A stretch of 64,000 bases of DNA, taken from Bacteroidales bacterium. Lineage in GTDB: Bacteria; Bacteroidota; Bacteroidia; Bacteroidales; Tenuifilaceae. The stretch spans positions 62,001 to 126,000 of the forward strand of contig JABFRB010000014.1 of assembly GCA_013141385.1 (NCBI GenBank). Reading direction: 5' to 3'. The notes under the pieces were generated by a model. It saw nothing but the letters and a program-made list of their open reading frames with translations, was not told the origin of the DNA and searched no databases. The position numbers and the translations under genes were made by a program. The first letter of the stretch is position 1. Each line of letters begins with the position of its first letter. Shown piece by piece: positions 21,101 to 30,223 of this stretch.

Positions 21101-22400
21101 GCTTTCTACTCATACAATTCCATACGGTTCTAAGTTATATATTGATAATAATGAAAGCGTTACAAAAGGTCAACTCATTTGCGAATGGGATCCATGGAAT
21201 GCGGTTATTATTTCAGAATCAGAAGGTACTGTTGAATTTGATGCTGTTATCAAAGATGTAACATTTAGAGAAGAATCTGATGAACAAACAGGCTATCGCG
21301 AAAAGGTTATTATTGACTCTCGCGATAAGACCAAGAACCCAATGATTAAAATTCTAGATAGTAAAGGAAATGTTTTCCGCTCATATAGTCTTCCAGTTTC
21401 ATCACACATTGTTGTTGATGATGCTAAAAAGGTTAATGCAGGGGATATTATTTCTAAGATTCCTAGAGCAATGGGTAAATCAGGTGATATCACCGGTGGT
21501 CTTCCACGTGTAACCGAACTATTTGAGGCTCGTAATCCTTCTAATCCTGCTGTTGTTTCCGAAATTGATGGTGAAGTATCATTTGGGAAAATTAAGCGTG
21601 GAAATAGAGAGGTTATTGTTACTTCAAAGACTGGAGAAGTTAAGAAATATCTTGTTCAACTTTCAAAACAAATTCTGGTTCAGGAGAACGATTACGTTAA
21701 AGCAGGTACTCCACTTTCAGACGGTGCAATTACACCTTCAGATATCCTAGCAATTAAAGGTCCAACAAAGGTTCAGGAATATATCGTAAACGAGGTTCAA
21801 GAGGTTTACCGTATGCAGGGTGTTAAGATTAATGATAAGCATTTTGAAATTATCGTTCGTCAAATGATGCGTAAGGTAGAAATTGAGGACCCAGGCGATA
21901 CACGTTTCCTTGAACGTCAGATAGTTGACAAATGGGATTTCATGGATGAGAATGATTGGATCTATGACAAGAAAATTGTTATTGATTCAGGAGATTCAAC
22001 GGTAGTTCGTCCTGGTATGGTTATCACAGCACGTAAACTTCGTGATGAAAACTCAGTTCTGAAACGAAAAGACTTGAAGCTAATCACCGCTCGTGATGCC
22101 GTTCCTGCAACCTCAAGTCAGGTATTGCAGGGTATTACAAGAGCAGCCTTACAAACAAATAGTTTTATGTCTGCTGCATCGTTCCAAGAAACAACAAAGG
22201 TTCTAAACGAGGCTGCAATCTTAGGTAAGGTTGATAATCTTGAGGGTCTGAAGGAGAATGTAATCTGCGGTCACTTAATTCCTGCAGGTACTGGTCTTCG
22301 TGAGTTCGATAATCTTGTTGTTTTCTCAAAAGAGGATTATGAACAGACTTCTCCAACTAGTCATACTGTTGCAGTTGGTGTTGATGAAGAAGATGATTAA
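18111..22400 (+). CDS. rpoC: DNA-directed RNA polymerase subunit beta'
   Basis: A 1429-residue catalytic subunit. The N-terminal zinc ribbon [20 protein letters not shown], the catalytic magnesium loop [17 protein letters not shown] (about residues 463-479), the bridge and trigger helices, and a second zinc site ([13 protein letters not shown]) are all present. It ends in an acidic tail (VGVDEEDD) and is followed by a strong terminator. It is the last gene of the tuf-to-rpoC block, with DUF3467 behind it. Confidence 0.98.
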   Translation: MSFRRENKVKSNFTKITISLSSPEEVLERSSGEVLKPETINYRTYKPERDGLFCERIFGPVKDYECHCGKYKRIRYKGIVCDRCGVEVTEKKVRRERMGHINLVVPVAHIWYFRSLPNKIGYLLGLPTKKLDVVIYYERFVVINPGIKAVDGVKYLDFLTEEEYLDILDTLPKENQHLDDSDPNKFIAGMGAEALFTLLSRLQLDDLSYDLRNRANTETSQQRKNEALKRLNVVEAFRESTQVNRPEWMILKVIPVIPPELRPLVPLDGGRFATSDLNDLYRRVIIRNNRLKRLIEIKAPEVILRNEKRMLQEAVDSLFDNSRKANAVKTDANRPLKSLSDSLKGKQGRFRQNLLGKRVDYSARSVIVVGPELKMHECGLPKDMAAELYKPFVIRKLIERGIVKTVKSAKKIVDRKDPVVWDILENVLKGHPVLLNRAPTLHRLGIQAFQPKLIEGKAIQLHPLSCTAFNADFDGDQMAVHLPLGNEAILEAQLLMLGSHNILNPANGAPITVPSQDMVLGLYYITKARKDAKGQGLIFYSPEEAIIAYNEKAADLHAIVKVRIGKEDENGVMVYKIMDTTIGRIIFNQNVPKEIGYINDILTKKSLRDIIGKVLKKTGTAKTAQFLDDIKDLGYFMAFKGGLSFNIDDVIIPVDKAELVEEGYVQVDEVMANYNMGLITNNERYNQIIDIWTHTNAKLTLILLKKLSEDNQGFNSVYMMLDSGARGSKEQIRQLCGMRGLMAKPQKSGSTGSEIIENPILSNFKEGLSVLEYFISTHGARKGLADTALKTADAGYLTRRLVDVSQDVIITENDCGTLRGLVATAIKKNEEVVESLYERILGRTTVHNVYHPLTGELIIASGEELTEEISKEIDNSPIEQVEIRSVLTCESKKGVCAKCYGRNLANGRMVQIGEATGVIAAQSIGEPGTQLTLRTFHVGGTASNIISDSKIIARFDGRAEIEELKTVERTDDSGNKFFIVIGRLAEMRIIDKNTGITLSTHTIPYGSKLYIDNNESVTKGQLICEWDPWNAVIISESEGTVEFDAVIKDVTFREESDEQTGYREKVIIDSRDKTKNPMIKILDSKGNVFRSYSLPVSSHIVVDDAKKVNAGDIISKIPRAMGKSGDITGGLPRVTELFEARNPSNPAVVSEIDGEVSFGKIKRGNREVIVTSKTGEVKKYLVQLSKQILVQENDYVKAGTPLSDGAITPSDILAIKGPTKVQEYIVNEVQEVYRMQGVKINDKHFEIIVRQMMRKVEIEDPGDTRFLERQIVDKWDFMDENDWIYDKKIVIDSGDSTVVRPGMVITARKLRDENSVLKRKDLKLITARDAVPATSSQVLQGITRAALQTNSFMSAASFQETTKVLNEAAILGKVDNLEGLKENVICGHLIPAGTGLREFDNLVVFSKEDYEQTSPTSHTVAVGVDEEDD

Positions 22401-22415
22401 ACTAATATTTATCAG

Positions 22416-22452
22416 AAAGAGAGGCTGCTTTGAGCAGCCTCTCTTTTTTTTA
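22416..22452 (+). terminator. Rho-independent terminator after rpoC
   Basis: A perfect 14-bp stem (22416-22429 with 22433-22446), a three-base loop and a long T-tract. One of the strongest terminators in the window. Confidence 0.92.
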
Positions 22453-22515
22453 TGTAATGTGTTGTTTAAATAACAATCAAGTTTTATACCTTTACTCAAA
22501 TTAATTCATTAAGCC

Positions 22516-22827
22516 ATGACAGATAAAAATAACCCAATCAATATTGAGATTAACGATGAAGTTGCTCAAGGAACTTATTCAAATCTAGCAGTAATAACAC
22601 ACTCAGCATCTGAGTTTATTGTAGATTTTGTTCGAATTATGCCTGGAATGCCTAAAGCTCAGGTAAAGTCAAGAATTATTCTTACACCTGACCATGCTAA
22701 GCGTTTGTTTTTAGCTTTGCAAGACAATATTTCTAAGTTTGAATCAACACATGGACCAATTAAATTAGTTGAAGGTGGCGGTGCTCCTGCATTCCCAATT
22801 AATTTTGGCGGGGTTGGTGAAGCCTAA
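22516..22827 (+). CDS. DUF3467 family protein
   Basis: A 103-residue protein typical of DUF3467: INIEINDEVAQGTYSNLAVI, then SEFIVDFVRIMPGMPKAQVK and ILTPDHAKRLFLALQDN. It is cytosolic (no signal peptide). The family is small, widespread in Bacteroidota and often sits directly behind rpoC, as here, but its function is unknown. A weak promoter candidate (TTG, 22-bp spacer, TACCTTTA at 22487-22494) and flanking terminators suggest it is transcribed on its own. Confidence 0.9.
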   Translation: MTDKNNPINIEINDEVAQGTYSNLAVITHSASEFIVDFVRIMPGMPKAQVKSRIILTPDHAKRLFLALQDNISKFESTHGPIKLVEGGGAPAFPINFGGVGEA

Positions 22828-22850
22828 TTCTATATACTGTAATAAACGTA

Positions 22851-22880
22851 ATGCCGAATTTACTTCGGCATTTTTGTTTT
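22851..22880 (+). terminator. Terminator between DUF3467 and the convergent thiamine operon
   Basis: An 8-bp GC-rich stem (ATGCCGAA / TTCGGCAT), a 5-base loop and TTTTTG. It serves the plus-strand gene and may also stop the convergent thiN transcript. Confidence 0.82.
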
Positions 22881-22908
22881 ATGGTGACTTGCATAATGCA
22901 AACCATTT

Positions 22909-23577
22909 CTAGAGATATTTTAGAAAAAGAATTAGTGGATCAGGTTCAAACTCAAGAGTAAATTTTTCTCCTAAACTTTCGTTTAAGGTACCCATCCAAT
23001 ATTCATTTAGTATACTCCTATTAATTGGATATTTGAGGTTTATTGAAGTAACTTTTGTGAGGTTATTCGGCGAAAATATAGAAACTTGTTGCCCGACGAA
23101 ACTGTCAACAGATTGTGATTCTAATAGAGGTATAATGTATCCGTTATCAGTAAACATTCTAACCCTTGCTCCCATTCGTGCATAAAGTGGTAAAAGGCCT
23201 ATATTTCCTAATGTATGATCCTCTCGAAGCCCTGTTGCACCGACAATATCTATGGTAGTATATTTTCTACTTAAGCACCACTTAATCGATTTAGTTAAAT
23301 CATTTGTGTTTTGATCTGGATCATGATGAAGCTTATCAGCATATTTAGTTTTTAAAAACGAAGTTAATGAATCCAAATCACCTACAATTGCTGTTGGAAT
23401 TATCCCATGCTTATCAAGATTAGCTGCTGCGCCATCACAGCAAACAACAACATCGGCATTGGCAAGAGCATTCAATGGGATTTCATGATCTGGAAACTTG
23501 CCATTGGCCACAACAACAACTTTTTCAACTTGTTGCTCGTTAATCGTTGCTCGCTGTTCGTTATTACTATTTTTCAC
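22909..23577 (-). CDS. thiN: Thiamine pyrophosphokinase
   Basis: A 222-residue enzyme that pyrophosphorylates thiamine with ATP to give thiamine diphosphate. The catalytic region is intact: VVCCDGAAANL (about residues 45-55), IPTAIVGDLDSLTSF (acidic metal-binding DLDS) and DQNTNDLTKSIKW. The C-terminal beta domain carries the thiamine-pocket SxGxxVSIFS-type stretch (FVGQQVSIFSPN). It is the third gene of a TPP-riboswitch-controlled operon, 24 bases after the permease gene, so it traps imported thiamine. The first ~16 residues are not conserved-looking and the true start could be slightly later. Confidence 0.92.
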   Translation of the reverse strand: MKNSNNEQRATINEQQVEKVVVVANGKFPDHEIPLNALANADVVVCCDGAAANLDKHGIIPTAIVGDLDSLTSFLKTKYADKLHHDPDQNTNDLTKSIKWCLSRKYTTIDIVGATGLREDHTLGNIGLLPLYARMGARVRMFTDNGYIIPLLESQSVDSFVGQQVSIFSPNNLTKVTSINLKYPINRSILNEYWMGTLNESLGEKFTLEFEPDPLILFLKYL

Positions 23578-23601
23578 GTTTCATTTATCGCTTTTCATTA
23601 T

Positions 23602-24180
23602 TCATTTCTCCATCTCTTTTTTCCACTGATAATAGCCAACCACAGCCATTGTAAAGTAGAAAAAGAACAGAATTGATGTTGGGTATAGTTCCTTCCAGAT
23701 AAACAGTCCTAAAGATACAATATTTACTACAACCCAAATCCACCATTGTTCTATCAGTTTTCGGGCAAGCATCCATGTGGCTGTAATGCTTAATGCGGTG
23801 ACAAACGCATCACCATAGGGAACGGGAGAATCTGTAAAATTTATTAGAACTACAGCCATCACTCCAAATAAGGCGATTGAAACTAAAGATAAAATCACCC
23901 AAGTTTTTAATGATGTCCGAGTAATTGGTAATTCTTCCTTACCTAAAGAATCTCCACCATACAACCAATGCCACCACCCATAAATGCTGATAACGAGATA
24001 ATATACCTGTAAACCCATATCAGCATAAAACTTAGATGTAAAAAAAACATAGACATAGAATGCTGATGTTACAATACCTAAAGGCCAAAGCCAGATATTC
24101 TGCTTGATTTCAAGATAAAGGTAGATGAGGCCAGTTACAGCCCCAAGTACCTCGATATAATTATTCAGTAACCAATTCAT
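23602..24180 (-). CDS. pnuT: PnuT-type thiamine transporter (PnuC family)
   Basis: A 192-residue inner-membrane protein with about seven hydrophobic segments. It belongs to the PnuC vitamin-transporter family, as shown by the substrate motif region QVYYLVISIYGWWHWLYGG (WxxW-type) and WLWPLGIVTSAFYVYVFF near the N-terminus. PnuC members carry nicotinamide riboside, but those next to TPP riboswitches and thiamine kinases are called PnuT and move thiamine by facilitated diffusion. The location between a TonB receptor and thiN, all behind a TPP riboswitch, makes thiamine the expected substrate. Confidence 0.9.
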   Translation of the reverse strand: MNWLLNNYIEVLGAVTGLIYLYLEIKQNIWLWPLGIVTSAFYVYVFFTSKFYADMGLQVYYLVISIYGWWHWLYGGDSLGKEELPITRTSLKTWVILSLVSIALFGVMAVVLINFTDSPVPYGDAFVTALSITATWMLARKLIEQWWIWVVVNIVSLGLFIWKELYPTSILFFFYFTMAVVGYYQWKKEMEK

Positions 24181-24209
24181 AGACTGGTTAATAGTTTTAT
24201 AATATAAGT

Positions 24210-26660
24210 TTAAAACTCAACACCTAATCGAAGCATAAAGTTGATTCCCGCTTGTGGAAAAAATCCATCCTCACGATATTCAGAGCCGTTGTTTACAAAT
24301 TGTGCGCGATAAACCCAAGCATTAGCTTCGTACTTTAAATTAAAGAGATTATTGACAAAAAATTGCAGGTTGACCGTTTTAATACTTTTCATTTTTAATG
24401 AATAGTCAATCTTTAAATTATTCACTAAATAATCATCTAATCTTCTGGCAGCACTTCCTGTATTATCGTAGTATTGTTCACCAACATATTTAGTGATCAA
24501 AGAAAGATTTAAATTCTTTACAGGTGTTAAACATATTTGGCTTGATCCAATAACCGATGGAGAGAATGAAATCGGCGTATTTCCTAAATGATTTTCCTGC
24601 TGACCAACAAAGTTAAAATCAATTGAATTATCATATAAATCAACATATTCAACAAAACTTTTAATTCTATTAGAACTAAATGTTCCATTCAAATTCCATT
24701 GTAGCCATGTAGCTGGCTTAAATCCAGCAGTAATCTCCACTCCTGTTCTGTAACTTTTATCAACATTTGTCATCAATGGGTATCCAACATCACTTAGTTT
24801 TCCTGTCAATACAAGTTGATCCTTATAATCCATATAGTATAGATTTAAGCCCAATGCAAAAACGGGTGCTTTAAAGGTATAACCCAATTCATAATCAAAA
24901 AGTCGTTCAGATTGAGGAGTATTGCTTGAGCCATATTTCATCGCATCTTTTATATCTGACCTCGTAGGCTCCCGATGACCAACACCATAAGAGAAATAGA
25001 CTTCCTGATTCGAAGATATCTTGTAGAATGATCCAAACTTTGGATTAAAGAAATTCCACTGATGTTTTTGATCCAGACTCGCCAGATCATCATCCAAACC
25101 GGCTAAATCGTAATTTATCGAACGATACTGCAAATCACCATAAAGGCTAATCTGGTTGGTTAGCTGCCAAGTTGTTTTCCCATAAAAATTATAATCGGTC
25201 TTTTCGCTGGTATTCCTGTACCACTCTTTACCCTTTGGAATTCCTGCATTCACATTCGACCATAGAATTCTGCCAAAGTGGTTACCATCATAACGATTCC
25301 ATCCGCCTCCAAAAGATGCATCAATTGATCCTTTCCGATAGTTTAAGGAAATGGTTGTGCCATAAAAATTATTGTCCATCCATTTTTGGGTAATAAAATC
25401 GGATCTTTTTATGGTATCGTTACCAAAGATTGGCGTTCCAACGCCGTAACTGCTGAACTTCTTATCAACCTTATACTCTTCATAGTAACCAGCCCCTTTT
25501 GTCAAAAAAAACGCTGAAGACAAACTAAGAGAATTTGATAGCTGATAGCTATATAAAAGATGATAATGGGTTTGAATGTAGTTATCCTTCTGATTTTTAT
25601 AGTATTGGGTATTACCATTGGCATCGGTATATTCACCAGCAGGGTTGTATGTTCTATTCAAATCTAACATATAGCCAGGATTACCCTCCCATGTAATACC
25701 AGTGTGCTCCTCACCATGAATAATATTAAAGCGAAGTAAACTCTTCGAAGTATGCCAAGCACCGGTTAGAAACATCGACCTATCATCAGAGGTTCCCCTA
25801 TCGATATACCCATCCGATTTTAGCTGTGAGAATCTCCCTTCAAAGCTAAATTTATTCCTTATCAAACCTGTACCAACCTTTGCTGTTGTTCTCCAAGTTC
25901 CGAATGAACCTGTCATAAGTTCGATATTTGTGAAAGGATCTGGGTTTAAGGTAGATGTCTGAAGATTTATTGATGCCCCAAAAGCGGCCGCACCATTGGT
26001 GGATGTCCCTACTCCTCTTTGCACCTGAATATTATCAACGGAACTTGTGAAATCGGGTAAATCGACCCAGTAAACGCCCTGCGATTCGGCATCATTTAGA
26101 GGAATACCATTAACGGTAACGTTAATCCGGCTCATATCGCTCCCCCTAATTCTAAAAGCGGTATTGCCAACCCCCGTTCCACCCTCCGATGTAGCAACCA
26201 CGGATGGGATTGATTCTAAAAGATATGGAATATCAAAACCAACGCTGGTTGTTTTAATCTCATCTTTCTTCAACGATGATTGAGCAATCGGCATTCGACT
26301 TGTTGCTCTGGTAGAACTAACAACAATCTCCTCTCCCATTATTGACGATGGTGTAAGGGTTATATTAACCTCCATGTCCCTATCAAGGTTAACCTCTTCC
26401 GATTTTTTCTCGTAACCAATAAATGATACAATAACAATATACCTACCAGATTTTAATTTATTTAAACTAAATCCTCCGTTTAGTCCAGTTGTAGTGCCCT
26501 GCAAAGAATTCTCAATGGCAATGGTAGCACCAACAAGAGGATTTCCCTTCTCGTCTGTTATCCTGCCATAAATTTTTAGTGAACCACCAAAATCATTTGA
26601 ATTTGCGAAAATCCACAAACCCATAAGCTGCAAAAGCAGCATCAAAGCGAATTTTTTCAT
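24210..26660 (-). CDS. TonB-dependent outer-membrane receptor, predicted thiamine uptake
   Basis: An 816-residue receptor: signal peptide (1-19), a CarboxypepD_reg-like domain (about 28-112, KIYGRITDEKGNPLVGATIA), plug (about 118-225, with NTAFRIRGSDMSRINVTVNG and VQRGVGTSTNGAAAFGASIN) and a beta-barrel ending LRLGVEF. An AGGAG Shine-Dalgarno (CTCCTT on the plus strand, 26671-26676) lies ten bases ahead of the ATG. First gene of an operon whose leader carries a TPP riboswitch, so thiamine or thiamine phosphates are the predicted ligands. There is no SusD partner, consistent with a vitamin receptor rather than a glycan system. Confidence 0.92.
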   Translation of the reverse strand: MKKFALMLLLQLMGLWIFANSNDFGGSLKIYGRITDEKGNPLVGATIAIENSLQGTTTGLNGGFSLNKLKSGRYIVIVSFIGYEKKSEEVNLDRDMEVNITLTPSSIMGEEIVVSSTRATSRMPIAQSSLKKDEIKTTSVGFDIPYLLESIPSVVATSEGGTGVGNTAFRIRGSDMSRINVTVNGIPLNDAESQGVYWVDLPDFTSSVDNIQVQRGVGTSTNGAAAFGASINLQTSTLNPDPFTNIELMTGSFGTWRTTAKVGTGLIRNKFSFEGRFSQLKSDGYIDRGTSDDRSMFLTGAWHTSKSLLRFNIIHGEEHTGITWEGNPGYMLDLNRTYNPAGEYTDANGNTQYYKNQKDNYIQTHYHLLYSYQLSNSLSLSSAFFLTKGAGYYEEYKVDKKFSSYGVGTPIFGNDTIKRSDFITQKWMDNNFYGTTISLNYRKGSIDASFGGGWNRYDGNHFGRILWSNVNAGIPKGKEWYRNTSEKTDYNFYGKTTWQLTNQISLYGDLQYRSINYDLAGLDDDLASLDQKHQWNFFNPKFGSFYKISSNQEVYFSYGVGHREPTRSDIKDAMKYGSSNTPQSERLFDYELGYTFKAPVFALGLNLYYMDYKDQLVLTGKLSDVGYPLMTNVDKSYRTGVEITAGFKPATWLQWNLNGTFSSNRIKSFVEYVDLYDNSIDFNFVGQQENHLGNTPISFSPSVIGSSQICLTPVKNLNLSLITKYVGEQYYDNTGSAARRLDDYLVNNLKIDYSLKMKSIKTVNLQFFVNNLFNLKYEANAWVYRAQFVNNGSEYREDGFFPQAGINFMLRLGVEF

Positions 26661-26797
26661 TTTTAGTAAACTCCTTTTTTTGGTTAAAAACTAAAATAAT
26701 TTCGCTGATGATATTATGCTATAAACAGTGTGCACTATCCGTTTTGCTTATATCCTCAGCAACCAAGAAAAGGGGGAATAATAAGGTCATTTAAAAA

Positions 26798-26878
26798 CTC
26801 TTGTCCCTTCGCCGGTACTAACCGGATCAGGTTCAAAGGGTATGATCTCAGCCCGTTGTATTAAGGCACCCCCAAAAG
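26798..26878 (-). promoter_or_regulatory. TPP riboswitch (THI element)
   Basis: Read on the minus strand, the segment has the conserved THI-box parts in order: a P1 strand CTTTTG, GGGGGTGCC, the CTGAGA motif, ACCCTTTGAACCTGATC, then GGTTAGTACCGGCGAAGGGA and the closing P1 strand CAAGAG. Core bases that contact thiamine diphosphate (CUGAGA and ACCUGAUC) are unchanged. It ends about 137 bases ahead of the TonB receptor start. When TPP is abundant it should shut off the receptor-pnuT-thiN operon. The expression platform is not clear by eye. Confidence 0.95.
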
Positions 26879-26885
26879 ACGGGTA

Positions 26886-26917
26886 CAAAGATATATTTAA
26901 AAGAATCATTCAACAAA
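26886..26917 (-). promoter_or_regulatory. Promoter of the thiamine operon
   Basis: On the minus strand, TTTG (26914-26917), a 20-bp spacer and TATCTTTG (26886-26893) match the Bacteroidota consensus. Transcription would start just before the riboswitch P1 stem. Confidence 0.8.
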
Positions 26918-27118
26918 ATAATATACTAACTATTATCGATTCGTTCTGATTTACAATTTGATAGTTACTCATAATTAACCAAACACTAACTTTTAAGATC
27001 AAATTATTGATAATTCTTGTCTTATCTTTCCATAATTTAAATTTATAGCATCTTAGTATTCTATTCGGAATTTTTGGTAATTTCGTTTGCTTTGATTCTC
27101 ACATTATAAATTTAAACC

Positions 27119-27961
27119 ATGGCGGAGGATAAAATCGTAGTTTTTGAGAGTAAAAACATTCGTAGATTATGGTACGAAGGTGAATGGTTTTTTTCTGTAA
27201 TAGATGTAGTGGGAGCACTAACAGAAAGTGTAAATCCCCGCGATTATTGGTTTAAGATGAAATCAAGGGTGGCAACAGAGGATGAATTTCAACTGTCGAC
27301 AATTTGTCGACAGTTGAAACTTGAAGCTCCTGATGGAAAGAATCGATTGACCGATTGTGCCAACACCCAAGCCCTGTTTCGTATAATTCAATCTATTCCA
27401 TCGCCTAAAGCTGAGCCCTTTAAACAATGGTTGGCTAAAGTAGGATATGAACGAGTACTTGAGATTGAAAATCCAGAACTTGCTCAAGAACGCATGAAGC
27501 AATTTTACGAACTGAAAGGTTATCCGAAGGATTGGATTGACAAGCGTTTGAGAGGAATAGCCATACGGCAAAATCTCACAGATGAGTGGAAAGAAAGAGG
27601 GATTAAGCATGATAGTGATTTTGCAATTCTTACATCTGAGATTACAAAGGCTACATTTGGTCTAACTCCATCAGAATACAAAGAATTTAAGGGGTTGAAA
27701 AAGAAAAATCAAAACCTACGAGATCACATGAATGATCTGGAACTAATATTTACAATGCTTGGTGAAAAAGTTACAACTGAAATATCTCAAATTGAAAAAC
27801 CAGATACACTCGACAAAAACAAGAAAGTGGCTAAACGAGGTGGAGGTGTTGCTGGCAAAGCCCGAAAAGAAACGGAAAAAGAATTGGGAAGGAGTATTAT
27901 CACGAATCAAAATTTTTTATCAAATACAGATACTACTAAACATATATCGGACAATGAATAG
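27119..27961 (+). CDS. Bro-N domain, DinD/antirepressor-like protein
   Basis: A 280-residue protein. Residues about 5-110 form a Bro-N domain (RRLWYEGEWFFSVIDVVGAL and SIPSPKAEPFKQWLAKVGYE). The middle (LKGYPKDWIDKRLRGIAIRQ, DFAILTSEITKATFGLTP) matches the DinD/phage-antirepressor-like family. DinD of E. coli is SOS-induced and inhibits RecA filament activity; whether this homologue does so is unknown. The C-terminus is lysine-rich with GGGVAGKARKETEKELG. There are no phage genes nearby, so this is a chromosomal stand-alone copy. It contains a 33-bp palindrome in its coding sequence (listed separately). Confidence 0.8.
   Translation: MAEDKIVVFESKNIRRLWYEGEWFFSVIDVVGALTESVNPRDYWFKMKSRVATEDEFQLSTICRQLKLEAPDGKNRLTDCANTQALFRIIQSIPSPKAEPFKQWLAKVGYERVLEIENPELAQERMKQFYELKGYPKDWIDKRLRGIAIRQNLTDEWKERGIKHDSDFAILTSEITKATFGLTPSEYKEFKGLKKKNQNLRDHMNDLELIFTMLGEKVTTEISQIEKPDTLDKNKKVAKRGGGVAGKARKETEKELGRSIITNQNFLSNTDTTKHISDNE
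27287..27319. repeat. Perfect 16-bp inverted repeat within the Bro-N gene
   Basis: The 16 bases 27287-27302 are the exact reverse complement of 27304-27319, centred on one T at 27303. The core CTGTCGACA / TGTCGACAG contains two SalI-type GTCGAC sites. It encodes the conserved FQLSTICRQLKL stretch of the family. It may be an operator, a recombination relic or a consequence of the repeated protein motif. Confidence 0.75.
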
Positions 27962-28151
27962 CTACCTTGTTAAGTCGCCCTTTACACATAAACAACACAT
28001 ATTCACTCCGAACAAAATGAATGTTGCCTTTTAACTTTTGATCTTTATCTTTTGTCTTTTGCACTAATTTAAAAGGATATATATTTATTTACATAACCCT
28101 TTTCCATTTGCCTATTTTATTCGCAACTTTATACCCTTAAATCTTGAGCTA

Positions 28152-29333
28152 ATGATTACGTTAAATCAAGCAATTGATATTATCCTATCAGAAACAAAAC
28201 TATCAGCAAAAACTGAAAAAATTCCCCTTTGGAACTCTTTAGGGCGAGTTCTTGCAGAGGATATCATTTCCGATATGAATATGCCTCCTTTCGATAAAAC
28301 TGCTGTGGATGGATATGCATGTAGAATGATTGACGCAAGAAAGGAACTTGAGGTAATTGAGATTATTTCAGCAGGAAGTGTTCCAAAGAAAGCGATTGGT
28401 GTGGGACAATGCTCCAAGATAATGACTGGGGCTATGATACCAAAGGGGGCAGATTGCGTTCTTATGGTTGAAGATACTGTTGAGGTTGCAAAAGATAGAA
28501 TTAGATTCAATGGCGATAAGCCAAAGTCAAATATTTGTATTCTTGGTGAAGATATTAAAACTGGAGACCTAGCAATTCCCAGAGGCACAACAATTTCAAA
28601 TCAGCATATTGCAATTATGGCAGCACTAGGTTGCTCGCAACCTGTTGTTACCCAAAAACCTTCGGTAGCAGTACTTATAACTGGTGATGAACTCGTTGAA
28701 CCAGAAATAATGCCCCAAGGTGGACAAATACGAAATAGCAATGGTCATCAACTCGTAACGCAAGTAATTAGTGCAAATGCAGAACCCAACTATTTTGGAA
28801 TTATTAAGGATACTGAAGATGATACCTATAGAGCATTATCAGAAGCATTATCGAAAAATGATATTGTAATCCTTACTGGTGGCGTATCAATGGGCGATTA
28901 TGACTATGTACCAATGGTTATGCAAAAATTGGGTATTCAAATCCTATTCGATAGCATTGCCATTCAGCCCGGGAAGCCCACTAAATTTGGAGTCAAGAAT
29001 GGAAAACTAATTTTTGGATTGCCTGGAAATCCTGTTTCATCATATATGCAGTTTGAGATATTGGTGAAACCTGCAATTCAAAAAATAATGGGCGCAAAAA
29101 CCAGCACTGAATTTATTGCCCGATTACCAATGTCTACTAATTTCTCACGAAAAAAAGTTGAACGGCAAGGCTTAATCCCAGTGGCAATTACAAACGATAA
29201 GAAGGTTATACCTGTTGAATTTCATGGCTCGGCTCACATATTCGCCCTTGCCAAAGCCGATGGTTATATTATGATTCCATTAGGTGTTGCAGAAATTAAA
29301 GAAGGAGAATTAGTTGATGTTAGACCACTATAA
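28152..29333 (+). CDS. moeA: Molybdopterin molybdenumtransferase MoeA
   Basis: A 393-residue enzyme that inserts molybdate into adenylated molybdopterin. Visible features: MPPFDKTAVDGYA (substrate region, about residues 45-57), IMTGAMIPKGADCVLMVEDT, VLITGDELVEP, NDIVILTGGVSMGDYDYVP (MoCF-type active site), QPGKPTKFGVKNGKLIFGLP and the C-terminal domain IV. It overlaps moaA by 17 bases, so the two are translationally coupled. It starts a molybdenum-cofactor cluster. Confidence 0.95.
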   Translation: MITLNQAIDIILSETKLSAKTEKIPLWNSLGRVLAEDIISDMNMPPFDKTAVDGYACRMIDARKELEVIEIISAGSVPKKAIGVGQCSKIMTGAMIPKGADCVLMVEDTVEVAKDRIRFNGDKPKSNICILGEDIKTGDLAIPRGTTISNQHIAIMAALGCSQPVVTQKPSVAVLITGDELVEPEIMPQGGQIRNSNGHQLVTQVISANAEPNYFGIIKDTEDDTYRALSEALSKNDIVILTGGVSMGDYDYVPMVMQKLGIQILFDSIAIQPGKPTKFGVKNGKLIFGLPGNPVSSYMQFEILVKPAIQKIMGAKTSTEFIARLPMSTNFSRKKVERQGLIPVAITNDKKVIPVEFHGSAHIFALAKADGYIMIPLGVAEIKEGELVDVRPL

Positions 29334-30117
29334 TCGCAATATAAATTACTTAAGGGTTTCAATCACCGACAGATGCAACCTCAGATGCACCTACTGTATG
29401 CCAGAGGAAGGTGTTGCCCTTCTCTCACATAATGAAATTTTATCATTTGATGAGATCGTTGCATTCATTAAAGAGGCTGTTTCACTGGGGATAACCAAGG
29501 TTCGAATTACTGGCGGAGAACCTTTGGTTAGAAAAGGGGTTGTTGAACTTGTAAGGATGATTGCCCAAATCCCAGGGATTGAAGACTTAAGTATGACAAC
29601 AAATGCCATTCTAATGTCTCAATTCGCAGAACCTCTTTGGGCTGCGGGGCTACGAAGAATCAACGTAAGCCTTGATACTGTTGACCCCATCAAATTTAAA
29701 TTGATTACAAGAGGAGGTGATGTTAATCAAGTTTTACAAGGTTTAGAGGAGGCGAAAAGGGTTGGATTCAACCCTATCAAACTAAATTGCGTGATAGATA
29801 AATCCTCCGATGAACCCGATGCACAAGAGCTAAAGGATTTTGCAAATAGAAATGGATTTGATGTTCGGTTTATCCCAAAAATGAATCTTGAAAAGGGGAT
29901 TTTTGGTCAAGTTGAGGGCGGCGAAGGTGGCAATTGCGCCAGCTGCAACAGATTAAGATTAACTGCTAACGGTTTGGTTAAGCCTTGTCTTTTCAGCGAT
30001 ATCGGTTATAGCGTTCGTGAACTTGGTTCAAAGGAAGCAATTATTAAGGCAATTGGAATAAAACCTGAAAGCGGTACTACAAATCAAAAAGGAAAGTTTT
30101 ATAATATTGGAGGTTAA
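29317..30117 (+). CDS. moaA: GTP 3',8-cyclase MoaA
   Basis: A 266-residue radical-SAM enzyme for the first step of molybdopterin synthesis. The start is the ATG at 29317, with AAGGAG nine bases upstream; the TTG at 29314 is less likely. The N-terminal Fe-S motif CNLRCTYC (CxxxCxxC) and the SAM-binding GGEP (TGGEPLVRKG) are present. The C-terminal second cluster is CASCNRLRLTANGLVKPC (CxxCx13C). The C-terminus has GTTNQKGKFYNIGG rather than the usual double glycine GG alone, but a GG end is kept. The protein is shorter than the ~330-residue E. coli enzyme, as in many Bacteroidota. Confidence 0.93.
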   Translation: MLDHYNRNINYLRVSITDRCNLRCTYCMPEEGVALLSHNEILSFDEIVAFIKEAVSLGITKVRITGGEPLVRKGVVELVRMIAQIPGIEDLSMTTNAILMSQFAEPLWAAGLRRINVSLDTVDPIKFKLITRGGDVNQVLQGLEEAKRVGFNPIKLNCVIDKSSDEPDAQELKDFANRNGFDVRFIPKMNLEKGIFGQVEGGEGGNCASCNRLRLTANGLVKPCLFSDIGYSVRELGSKEAIIKAIGIKPESGTTNQKGKFYNIGG

Positions 30118-30223
30118 AATTTTGTGATGCAGTATTGCTGTTATGTTGTGTTGCCGTATTACCGTGTTGCTGTGTTGTTTTTGAACTTTCTACTTTTAAT
30201 TTTTAATTTTTAATTCTTGTAAA

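Noticed and set aside
27119-27961. Possible prophage around the Bro-N gene
   Set aside because: Neighbours are the thiamine operon and molybdenum-cofactor genes. No integrase, capsid or lysis genes are present.
29314-29316. TTG as the moaA start
   Set aside because: ATG at 29317 has better spacing from AAGGAG and is the stronger start codon.
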